Source of the DNA: Sphingomonas sp. Leaf21
Lineage (GTDB): Bacteria; Pseudomonadota; Alphaproteobacteria; Sphingomonadales; Sphingomonadaceae
DNA length: 58,521 bases
Reading direction: 5' to 3'
Assembly: GCF_916858675.1 (NCBI RefSeq)
Contig: NZ_CAKASM010000024.1
Location: 1-58,521 of the forward strand
The notes under the pieces are model-generated. The model was not told where the DNA came from and made no database searches. It was given only the letters and a program-made list of their open reading frames with translations. Positions 34,258 through 42,180 of the stretch are shown piece by piece (within the stretch, counting starts at the first letter, position 1; each line of letters begins with the position of its first letter). Position numbers and translations under genes: made by a program.

Positions 34258-34518
34258 GGCCGGATCGACATTCAGACATGCGCTTCTTGTCCCTCGCCCC
34301 TCATAGAGGGGAGAGGGGTGCGCAGACTTGGTCTTTGCCAAAGCAAAGGCCTGGTCGGAGCTGGGTGAGGGGTGAAGCGCTCGAAGAGCGCGCGAGCCTG
34401 AAGGCTCGCTCAACCCCTCACCCAAGCCGCGCTAGCCAGCACGCTGGCAAGCTCCGCTAACCCTCTCCCCTGTCCAGGGGAGAGGGATGAGGGGCCTTAC
34501 CTGAACGTCGATCCGGCC
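34258..34518. mobile_element. MITE-like element, copy 2 (261 bp)
   Basis: Flanked by GGCCGGATCGACATTCAG and CTGAACGTCGATCCGGCC, perfect inverted ends apart from one base. The interior is the inverse complement of the element at 10148-10399, with small differences including a TTTGCCAAAGCAAA hairpin. No open frame of interest. No clear target-site duplication (flanks ..AATA and CAGG..). It occupies most of the 408-base gap between the TlpA gene and the TonB receptor. Confidence 0.7.
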
Positions 34519-34575
34519 CAGGGGCGCCCCTTGCGTTCTTCCCCTCCCCCCGCCGGGGAGCATCATCGCGCTCGA

Positions 34576-34609
34576 CAAAAAATCCCCGCCCGGTGCGAAC
34601 CGGACGGGG
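34576..34609 (-). terminator. Terminator of the TonB-dependent receptor gene
   Basis: CCCCGTCCGG / CCGGGCGGGG stem followed by ATTTTTT on the minus strand, 38 bases after the receptor stop. Confidence 0.85.
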
Positions 34610-34646
34610 CAGGTTGGGGTAACTGTGATCGATCGCAATTCGGCGA

Positions 34647-37600
34647 TCAGAATTCCGCGGTCAGGCCGATGAACACCGAGCGTCCGACCACGTCGTACAT
34701 GCCGGGATAGGTATTGCCGTTGCCGAACGAGGCCAGCAGGCCCGACTGGATCAGCGGCGGGTCCTTATCGAGCAGGTTGTTGACACCGGCACGGAAGACG
34801 ATGCCCTTCTGCACCTTCACCGTCCCTGCCAGATCGAAATAGCTATACGCCTTGATCCGGGCATTGATGATCGACGGGTCGCTCGCAAAGTCGGCGATGG
34901 TCGAATTGTTGGTCAGGTTCGTCCCACCGATATAGCGCCAGTTGAGCGAGATCGTACCGACCCCGGCGGCATCGGCCCAGGTGAAGCGCGCCTGGTGGCG
35001 CCACTTGGGCGAAGGCTGTCCGCAGGTCGGACCGAAATAGCCGACGCAGTCATAGGAGCCAAGACCCGGCAGCGGCTCGGTGACCAGCTTGCGCAGGCGG
35101 GTGCCCATGAAGTCGATGCTCGCGCTGCCCAGCGAGCCGAGCGGTTGGGTATAGGTGCCCGAGATATCGATGCCCGAGGTGCGCAGCGACCCGGTATTCT
35201 GCGTGGTCGAGATGATATAGCCCTGGTCGCCGAAGATGATGCCGCTGCGCGGATCGCGGTTGAACAGGCTGCAGAAGAACGGATTGCCGGTGGCGATGCA
35301 CTGGCTGATCGTCTGGCTGACCGGGATCGATCCGATATAGCCCTTCACCTTGATGTCGAAATAATCGACCGACAGCGACAGGCGCTTGATGAAGCTCGGG
35401 GTCAGCACGATGCCCGCGGTATAGGTATCGGCCTCTTCGGGCTTGAGGAACGGATTGCCGCCGCCGCGCCCGGTGCACTGGTCGGACGGACAGGGCGAGA
35501 TACGGCCATATTGCGCCGCCGTCACGCCGCTGCGCTGGCACTGCGCGAGCGTCGCGGTGGGCGACACGCCCGGATCGTTGGCGCACGGGTCCTGCGCGTT
35601 GACGTTGCCGTTCGACTGCGGGCTGAACAGCTCGGAGACGTTCGGCGCGCGGATCGCGTGGTTGTAGCTGCCGCGCAGACGCAGATCGCGGCTCGGCGCC
35701 CAGGACAGCTCGGTCTTGTAGGTCGAGATGATCTTGGACAGGTTGCTATAGTCCGACCCGCGATAGCCCGCGTTGAACGACAGGTCGTGGAAGAACGGAC
35801 GATTTTCGATCAGCGGCAGTTGCAGTTCGGCGAAGACCTCGTTCACGCTGAACCGACCGGAGGTTTCGGTCGTCCCCTTCTGGATGGCGAGCGCGTCGGC
35901 CTTGAACTCCAGGCTCTCGTAACGATGCTCGAAGCCCAGCACGAAGCCGACGCCCGAGTCGGCGAAGGGGGACTTCACGCCATAACGGCCCAGATCGGCG
36001 CTGATATTGCCGCTCAGCACCGTTTCCTTGTCGACGCCGCGCGTCGAGGTCGGGGCATAGATATAGTTGAACGCCGCGTCCGAAATGCCGTTGTAGCGGA
36101 AGATATCGAGCGGCACGCACTGCGGATCGCTGCGGTCGACCACCGCCTTGCAGGTGGGCGTGCCGTTGACGTTGACCACCTGGATCGCGCGATTGGCGCG
36201 GCTGGGGTCGATGTCGTTCTCATAGGTTTCGTTGTAGAGCACCGTCGAGAACAGCGCGTTGGCGTCATAACGGATGCCGTCGGCGATCTCGCCACGGACG
36301 CCGCCCGAGAAGCGGTAATCGGTGTGACGCAGATCGTCGCGACGGGGCCGCGCATTGCCCGCCACCGGGCGATAGCCGATATACAGGTCCTGGCTTGCCG
36401 AGCTGCCATAGGCGCTGCCGCACAGGATCTGGCCCTGCTGCGCGCTCAGGAACGGATTGTCGCAGTTGACCGTGTAGGTATAGCCCTGGAACAGCGCCGA
36501 TGGAGCGACCTGTGAATTGGTGTGGTCGTCCATGAACATCACGCTGCCATAGGCTTCGATACCCGGCGTGATTTCATACTTGGCGAAGGCACCGGCGGTG
36601 TAGCGGGTGTCGTTGCGCTGGAAATAGTTCAGCGGCGCATAATTGTAGCGGAAGCTGGAGTCATACGGGACCCAGGTGCGGTTGCCGTCCTTGGTATTGT
36701 TGAACCGGCCGAGATCGGCGCTGGGCCCGGTCTGCGGATCGAACAGACCGAACGGATTGTTGCTCGAGCCACCGCAGGCCAGGGCGGTATTGCCCGCGTC
36801 GGTGAAGCCCGCCGGATCGGCGGCGCAGGACGACACGTCGCGATTGGCCTGCAGGATCGGCTTGGTGTCGCGATAGCCGAAATAGGCGGTCACATTGCCG
36901 CGATTGTCGGGGAAGTTGGTGCCGAACGCGACGTTGAAGTCCAGCTTCTGGCCATCGAGCACATGGCGGTTGGCCAGCCGGTAATTGGCATTCGTCTGGA
37001 TCGAGCGCGCATAGTCGTTGTCGTTGGTATGCTGCGCAAAGCCATACTGGATGTCGGTGCGAATGCCCTCCAGATCGTCGCGCAGGATGAAGTTGATGAC
37101 GCCCGAGATCGCGTCCGACCCATAGACGGCCGAGGCGCCGCCGGTCACCACGTCGATCCGCTTGACCAGCGCGCTGGGCACGAAGTTCAGGTCGTTGGCC
37201 TGAACCGGCAGCATGCGCTGGCCGTTGATGAGGATGAGGTTCCGGTTACTGCCCAGGTTACGCAGGTTGACGCGCGCCGTGCCGTCCGAGCCGTTCGAGA
37301 CGTTCTCGTTCGAATCCGGCGTCACCTGCGGCAGGCGGTTCAGCACATTCTCGACCTGGACCGCGCCCTGATAGCGGATCTCGGCGGCGTCGACGACGGC
37401 CAGCGGACTGTTGCTGACCAGGTTCGGACGCTGAAGGCGCGTGCCGGTGACGACGATCGAATCGTCGGTATTGCCCCGGGTCTTGTCGTCGGAGATCCGC
37501 GCCGCTTCGGGCGGGCAAGGCTTTTCCGGCGTCGGCTGGCAGTCGGCGACCGGACCCGCATCTTGCGCCGCCTGGGCGTTGGCCGTCGAAACCGAAAGCA

Positions 37601-37655
37601 AGGCGATAGCAATGGCGCCAGCCGAACAGGCCAGCCACCGGCAATTTCCATTCAT
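34647..37655 (-). CDS. TonB-dependent outer-membrane receptor
   Basis: A 1002-residue outer-membrane transporter. Signal peptide (AIAIALLSVSTANAQA) is followed by the TonB box region DDSIVVTGTR, a plug (VENVLNRLPQVTPDSNENVS; RNLILINGQRMLP; GGASAVYGSDAISGVINFIL) and a long 22-strand barrel ending in FIGLTAEF with terminal Phe. The large class with Ser/Asn-rich plugs is expanded in sphingomonads and typically imports glycans or their fragments. The substrate cannot be read from sequence. Adjacent opgG/opgH are divergent and may be unrelated. AT-rich promoter upstream. Confidence 0.92.
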   Translation of the reverse strand: MNGNCRWLACSAGAIAIALLSVSTANAQAAQDAGPVADCQPTPEKPCPPEAARISDDKTRGNTDDSIVVTGTRLQRPNLVSNSPLAVVDAAEIRYQGAVQVENVLNRLPQVTPDSNENVSNGSDGTARVNLRNLGSNRNLILINGQRMLPVQANDLNFVPSALVKRIDVVTGGASAVYGSDAISGVINFILRDDLEGIRTDIQYGFAQHTNDNDYARSIQTNANYRLANRHVLDGQKLDFNVAFGTNFPDNRGNVTAYFGYRDTKPILQANRDVSSCAADPAGFTDAGNTALACGGSSNNPFGLFDPQTGPSADLGRFNNTKDGNRTWVPYDSSFRYNYAPLNYFQRNDTRYTAGAFAKYEITPGIEAYGSVMFMDDHTNSQVAPSALFQGYTYTVNCDNPFLSAQQGQILCGSAYGSSASQDLYIGYRPVAGNARPRRDDLRHTDYRFSGGVRGEIADGIRYDANALFSTVLYNETYENDIDPSRANRAIQVVNVNGTPTCKAVVDRSDPQCVPLDIFRYNGISDAAFNYIYAPTSTRGVDKETVLSGNISADLGRYGVKSPFADSGVGFVLGFEHRYESLEFKADALAIQKGTTETSGRFSVNEVFAELQLPLIENRPFFHDLSFNAGYRGSDYSNLSKIISTYKTELSWAPSRDLRLRGSYNHAIRAPNVSELFSPQSNGNVNAQDPCANDPGVSPTATLAQCQRSGVTAAQYGRISPCPSDQCTGRGGGNPFLKPEEADTYTAGIVLTPSFIKRLSLSVDYFDIKVKGYIGSIPVSQTISQCIATGNPFFCSLFNRDPRSGIIFGDQGYIISTTQNTGSLRTSGIDISGTYTQPLGSLGSASIDFMGTRLRKLVTEPLPGLGSYDCVGYFGPTCGQPSPKWRHQARFTWADAAGVGTISLNWRYIGGTNLTNNSTIADFASDPSIINARIKAYSYFDLAGTVKVQKGIVFRAGVNNLLDKDPPLIQSGLLASFGNGNTYPGMYDVVGRSVFIGLTAEF

Positions 37656-37685
37656 GTTAGAGCCCCCTCTTTGATTTATTCGGTC

Positions 37686-37713
37686 AATTTAACCTAAAAT
37701 AGTTAAACGTCAA
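37686..37713 (-). promoter_or_regulatory. Probable promoter of the TonB receptor gene
   Basis: TTGACG (37708-37713), 16-base spacer, TAAATT (37686-37691) on the minus strand, in a stretch of about 60 bases far richer in A+T than the rest of the window. Starts about 30 bases before the receptor ATG. Confidence 0.4.
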
Positions 37714-37844
37714 ATATAATATACGGTATCAAGTCGGGTAGCTGGCGGCGTCGTGGCAACCGATCGTCGCGTGTTGCGTTGCACAAACGGCCGGACTCAC
37801 GCAGGCAGGAGGCCGTGCGACCGTCGCAGGAGATGCTGGAGCCG

Positions 37845-39368
37845 ATGATTCACGCCAATCGTCGAGAGTTGATCGCGGCCTTTGCCGTATTGGGGCTGTC
37901 CCCCGCCTGGGCTCGCCATGCCGCCGCGCAAGGTGCCGCATCGGGCGCGACGCTGGGCGCGCCCATTCCCTTTTCCTGGGCGATGCTCCAGTCGCAGGCG
38001 GAAGGGCTGGCGCGCCAACCCTATCGCCCACAGGCCAAGGTCGAGGCCGCCGCCGCGATCGATTATGATGCGGTCGGGACGATCCGTTATCGCGACGACA
38101 GGACGCTGGCGGGCGGCATCCGGCTCTTCCCGCTCGGCCGCTTCGCGCCCAACCCGGTCGGCATCGCGATCGTCGCCGACGGACAGGCACGCGCCGTCCC
38201 CTTCTCGCGCTCGCTGTTCACGGCGGAAGCGGGCCATGCGCCGCCGCTGGGCATCGCCGGGTTCCGCGCGATGACGGCGGACGGCAAGAGCGACTGGCTG
38301 GCCTTTCAGGGTGCGTCCTATTTCCGCACGGCTGGCGCGCAGGACCAGTACGGCCTGTCGGCGCGGGGGATCGCGATCGACACCGGGATCGACGGGCGCG
38401 AGGAATTTCCCGCCTTCACCCAATTCTGGATCGAGCGAACCGGCGCGCAGGGCTATACGGTCTATGCGCTGCTCGACGGACCCAGCGTCACCGGCGCCTA
38501 TCGCATCGAGTCGATCAAGGGTTCGGGCGGGGTCGAGCAAAGCGTCTCCGCCGTCCTCTTCTTCCGCCGCGAGGTCGAACGGCTGGGCATCGCGCCCGCG
38601 ACCAGCATGTTCTGGTATGGCGAGGGCAATCGCGCGGCGGGCAGCGACTGGCGGCCCGAAATCCATGATTCGGACGGTCTGGCGCTGCTGACCGGCGCTG
38701 GTGAGCGGTTGTGGCGGCCGCTGGTCAACCCGCCGCGCCCGACGCTCGATAGCTTCGCCGACACCAATCCGCGCGGCTTCGGCTTGCTCCAGCGCGACCG
38801 CGATTTCGATCATTATCAGGACGACGGCGCCTTTTACGACCGCCGCGCCAATTTGTGGGTCCAGCCGCAGGGCGATTGGGGCCGGGGACAGGTCATGCTC
38901 TATGCCTTCCCGACCAATTCGGAGACGGTCGACAATATCGTCGCCTTCTGGAACCCCGCCGATGCGCCCAGGGCCGGGCAGAAGCGGCAGTTCGACTATC
39001 GGCTGAGCTGGGGTTCGACCGACCCGACGGTGGTGCCCGCCATCGCGCACGCGGTCGACCAGTGGACCGGCGCGGCAGGCCGTCCCGGTGCCGAGCCGAC
39101 TCCCGGCGCGCGCAAGCTGGTCGTCGATTTCGTCGGCCCGGCGCTGGCGGGGCTGGACCGGCAGAGCAACGTCACCGCCGACATCGGCGTGGCGCGCGGC
39201 AGACTGCTGACCCAGGCGGCCTATCCGGTCGTCGGGCAGGCCAACCGCTGGCGCGCCACCGCCGATATCGCGCCCGAGGGCCAGGGTCCGGCCGATGTCC
39301 GCCTGTTCCTGAAGCGCGGCGACAAGGCGTTGACGGAGACGGTGCTCGCCCCCGTCTTCCTGCCATGA
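37845..39368 (+). CDS. opgG: Osmoregulated periplasmic glucan biosynthesis protein OpgG/OpgD
   Basis: A 507-residue periplasmic protein. The N-terminus MIHANRRELIAAFAVLGLSP has a twin-arginine pair, as in OpgD (Tat-exported) rather than OpgG. The rest matches the OpgG/MdoG fold: YRPQAKVEAAAAIDYDAVGT, LFPLGRFAPNPVGIAI, GASYFRTAGAQDQYGLSARG, SMFWYGEGNRAAGSDWRPEI, DYRLSWGST. It builds or branches the glucan backbone produced by OpgH, encoded next with an ATGA overlap. ATG 37845 chosen; ATG 37833 is also possible with the shared AGGAG. Confidence 0.9.
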   Translation: MIHANRRELIAAFAVLGLSPAWARHAAAQGAASGATLGAPIPFSWAMLQSQAEGLARQPYRPQAKVEAAAAIDYDAVGTIRYRDDRTLAGGIRLFPLGRFAPNPVGIAIVADGQARAVPFSRSLFTAEAGHAPPLGIAGFRAMTADGKSDWLAFQGASYFRTAGAQDQYGLSARGIAIDTGIDGREEFPAFTQFWIERTGAQGYTVYALLDGPSVTGAYRIESIKGSGGVEQSVSAVLFFRREVERLGIAPATSMFWYGEGNRAAGSDWRPEIHDSDGLALLTGAGERLWRPLVNPPRPTLDSFADTNPRGFGLLQRDRDFDHYQDDGAFYDRRANLWVQPQGDWGRGQVMLYAFPTNSETVDNIVAFWNPADAPRAGQKRQFDYRLSWGSTDPTVVPAIAHAVDQWTGAAGRPGAEPTPGARKLVVDFVGPALAGLDRQSNVTADIGVARGRLLTQAAYPVVGQANRWRATADIAPEGQGPADVRLFLKRGDKALTETVLAPVFLP

Positions 39369-41164
39369 GCGACCCGCTCCCCCCTATGCCCGAGGCCGCG
39401 CCGCTGACCATGGAGGTCCAGCGGTTCGACGGCACGCCGCCATCGCACAACGCGCCCGAGCCGCGCGCGGGGGTCAATCTGGCGCCCGACGATATCCTGA
39501 CCCGGCGCCTCCTGCTGGTATTGCTGACCGGCCTGCTCGCCACCGCCGCCTCGGCCTCGGTGAAGGAGGCGCTGCTCAGCGACGGGTTCAGCCTGCTCGA
39601 CGGGCTGTTGCTGCTGCTCTTCTTTCCGCTCTTCGCCTGGATATCGTTCGGCTTCGTGACCGCGGCGATCGGCTTCGTGCTGCTGATCTCACGCGCGCAC
39701 CCGGGCATCGTCGCCGCCCCGCGCGGCAGCGCGCCGCCGACCGCGCGCACCGCCGTGCTGGTGCCGGTGCATAACGAGGATGTCGACGCCGTCTTCGATC
39801 GCATCGCGCGCATGGCGATGATGATCGACCGCGCGGGTGCGGGCGATCGCTTCGCCTTCTTCGTCCTGTCCGATTCGGGAGAGGCCGCGGAAGCGGAGGA
39901 GCGCGCCGCGCGCGACCGTCTCGCCCCCCGCTTGCGCGTACCGCTCTATTATCGCCGCCGGACCGAGAATGTCGGGCGGAAGCCGGGCAATGTCGCCGAA
40001 TGGGTGCGCAATTACGGCGGCGCCTACGACTTCATGCTGATGCTCGACGCCGACAGCCTGATGGGTGGCGACACGATGGTCGGCATGGCGCAGATCATGG
40101 AGCAGCGCCCCTCGATCGCGCTGTTGCAGACGGTGCCGATGATTATCGGCGCGACCACCTTCTTCCAGCGCTGGATGCAGTTTGCCAGCCGATTCTACGG
40201 CCCGATCTCCACGGCGGGGCTGGTCTGGTGGTCGGGATCGGAGTCGACCTTCTGGGGTCACAACGCGCTGATCCGGATCAGCGCGTTCGCCGAGAGCTGC
40301 GGCCTGCCCGACCTGCCCGGACGCCCGCCCTTCGGCGGCACGATCATGAGCCACGACATGGTCGAGGCGGCGCTGCTGCGGCGGCGCGGCTGGCGGCTGC
40401 ACATGCTGATGGTCGAGGACAGTTTCGAGGAGTTTCCGCCCACCCTGATCGACCAGGCGGTGCGCGACCGGCGCTGGGCGCAGGGCAATACCCAGCATCT
40501 GAAACTGCTGGGTTCGAGCGGATTTCACTGGATCAGCCGGTTGCAGCTCTTCATCGGCGCGCTCGCCTATCTGATGTCGCCCGCCTGGCTGATCCTGATC
40601 GTCACCTCGATCGCGCAGAGCCTGTCCGACGATGCCGCGACGGTGCGCGAGGTGACCTCGACCCAGGTGCTGGTCGTGACGCTGATCCTGTTGTTCGGGC
40701 CCAAGCTGCTGAGCGTCGTCTGGGCGATGGCGGACCGTGAACGCCGGGCGAGCTATGGCGGTGCACGGGGGATATTGGCGTCGGTTGCGCTCGACGTGCC
40801 GCTGTCGATCCTGACCGCGCCGGTGATCGCGCTGACCCAGACGATCGACCTCGTCAACATCGTGCGCGGCAAGCCATCCGGCTGGAGCCCGCAGAGCCGG
40901 GTGCGCGACGGGCTGGCGGCGGCGGATGCGATGCCGCGCTATTACTGGCATCTGGCGGTGGGGGTGGCGCTGCTAGGCGTGTCGTTCCTCAACCCGGTGC
41001 TGGGGGCGTGGCTGTCGCCGGTGACGCTGGGGCTGCTGCTCGCGCCGTGGCTGGCGATGGAGACGGCCAAGGTGCGGCCGGGCGAGCGGCTGGCGAAGAA
41101 GGGCGTGTTCGTGGTGCCGGGGTCGGCGGTGGCGGAGCCGGTGCGGCCTTTGGCGATGGCGTAA
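39365..41164 (+). CDS. opgH: Glucan biosynthesis glucosyltransferase OpgH
   Basis: A 599-residue inner-membrane family-2 glycosyltransferase polymerising glucose from UDP-glucose for periplasmic glucans. Two N-terminal membrane helices (~55-110) are followed by the catalytic domain: AVLVPVHNEDVDAVFDRI, MLMLDADSLMGGDTMV (DxD), HDMVEAALLRRRGWRLHML, and the Q-x2-R-R-W equivalent DRRWAQGNTQHLKLL. Several helices follow. It is shorter than the enteric protein (~850), lacking its long N-terminal cytoplasmic domain, as usual in alphaproteobacteria. Confidence 0.92.
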   Translation: MSDPLPPMPEAAPLTMEVQRFDGTPPSHNAPEPRAGVNLAPDDILTRRLLLVLLTGLLATAASASVKEALLSDGFSLLDGLLLLLFFPLFAWISFGFVTAAIGFVLLISRAHPGIVAAPRGSAPPTARTAVLVPVHNEDVDAVFDRIARMAMMIDRAGAGDRFAFFVLSDSGEAAEAEERAARDRLAPRLRVPLYYRRRTENVGRKPGNVAEWVRNYGGAYDFMLMLDADSLMGGDTMVGMAQIMEQRPSIALLQTVPMIIGATTFFQRWMQFASRFYGPISTAGLVWWSGSESTFWGHNALIRISAFAESCGLPDLPGRPPFGGTIMSHDMVEAALLRRRGWRLHMLMVEDSFEEFPPTLIDQAVRDRRWAQGNTQHLKLLGSSGFHWISRLQLFIGALAYLMSPAWLILIVTSIAQSLSDDAATVREVTSTQVLVVTLILLFGPKLLSVVWAMADRERRASYGGARGILASVALDVPLSILTAPVIALTQTIDLVNIVRGKPSGWSPQSRVRDGLAAADAMPRYYWHLAVGVALLGVSFLNPVLGAWLSPVTLGLLLAPWLAMETAKVRPGERLAKKGVFVVPGSAVAEPVRPLAMA

Positions 41165-41181
41165 GGGTCGGGCGTGGCGCC

Positions 41182-42180
41182 TCAATCATCCTCATCCTCG
41201 AACCCCACCAGCGCCAGCGCCCGCGCCTTCATCTGTCGCGTCTCGCACCAGTGCACCAGCGCCTCCTCGCGCCCATGCGTCACCCATACCTCGCGCGGGG
41301 CGATCTCGGTCAGGGTCTGGGTCAGCTCGTCCCAGTCGGCATGGTCGGACAGGATCAGCGGCAACTCGACATTCTTCTGCCGCGCGCGCTGGCGCACCCG
41401 CATCCAGCCGCTGGCCATCGCGGTGATGGGCTCGGGCAGCCGCCGCGACCAACGATCGTTGAGCGCGCCCAGCGGACAGAGCACGACATGTCCCGCCATA
41501 TCCGCCCTGGGGGTGTCGGCGACCATGCGCAATTCGCCCAGATCGACCCCCAGTTCCTGATAAAGCGCGCAAAGCCGCGCCAGCGCACCGTGGAGATAGA
41601 TCGGCGCCACATGCCCCCGCACGCGCAGTTCCGCGATCACCCGCTGCGCCTTGCCCAGCGCATAGGCGCCGACCAGCACGCAGCGGGTCGGATTGGCGTG
41701 CAGCCGCGCGATCAGCTTGTCGATCTCATCCCCCGTCTCCGGGTGACGAAAGACGGGAAGCGCGAAGGTCGCCTCGGTGACGAACACGTCGCATTTCACC
41801 GGCTCGAAGGGCGCGCAGGTCGGATCCGCGCGGCGCTTGTAATCGCCCGACACGACCACCCGCTCGCCGCGATGGTCGAGCACGATCTGCGCCGATCCCA
41901 GCACGTGCCCGGCGGGGACGAAGCTCACCTCCACCTCCCCCAGCCTTATCGTCTCGCCATACCCCACGCCGACGCCGTTCTGCGCGCCATAGCGCGCGTC
42001 CATGATCGCCAGCGTCTCGGGCGTGGCCCAGACCGTGCCGTGCCCGCCGCGCGCATGGTCGGCATGGCCGTGGGTGACCAGCGCCCTGGCCTCGGGTTCG
42101 GACGGGTCGACCCACACATCGGCGGGGGCCACGTAAATCCCGTGTTTATGGGGCTGTATCCAGTCGCCGAGCTTGACCAT
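41182..42180 (-). CDS. Ligase-associated DNA exonuclease (metallo-beta-lactamase fold)
   Basis: A 332-residue nuclease of the metallo-beta-lactamase/beta-CASP superfamily. The metal motif is THGHADHARGGHG; further ligands are in GHVLGSAQIVLDH, SGDYKRRADP and a C-terminal LSDHADWDEL. The pattern fits the 'ligase-associated DNA exonuclease' family (TIGR04122 type) that accompanies ATP-dependent DNA ligases and the helicase family encoded divergently here. ATG 42180 overlaps by two bases the divergent start if the helicase begins at 42179. Likely role: DNA damage repair. Confidence 0.87.
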   Translation of the reverse strand: MVKLGDWIQPHKHGIYVAPADVWVDPSEPEARALVTHGHADHARGGHGTVWATPETLAIMDARYGAQNGVGVGYGETIRLGEVEVSFVPAGHVLGSAQIVLDHRGERVVVSGDYKRRADPTCAPFEPVKCDVFVTEATFALPVFRHPETGDEIDKLIARLHANPTRCVLVGAYALGKAQRVIAELRVRGHVAPIYLHGALARLCALYQELGVDLGELRMVADTPRADMAGHVVLCPLGALNDRWSRRLPEPITAMASGWMRVRQRARQKNVELPLILSDHADWDELTQTLTEIAPREVWVTHGREEALVHWCETRQMKARALALVGFEDEDD

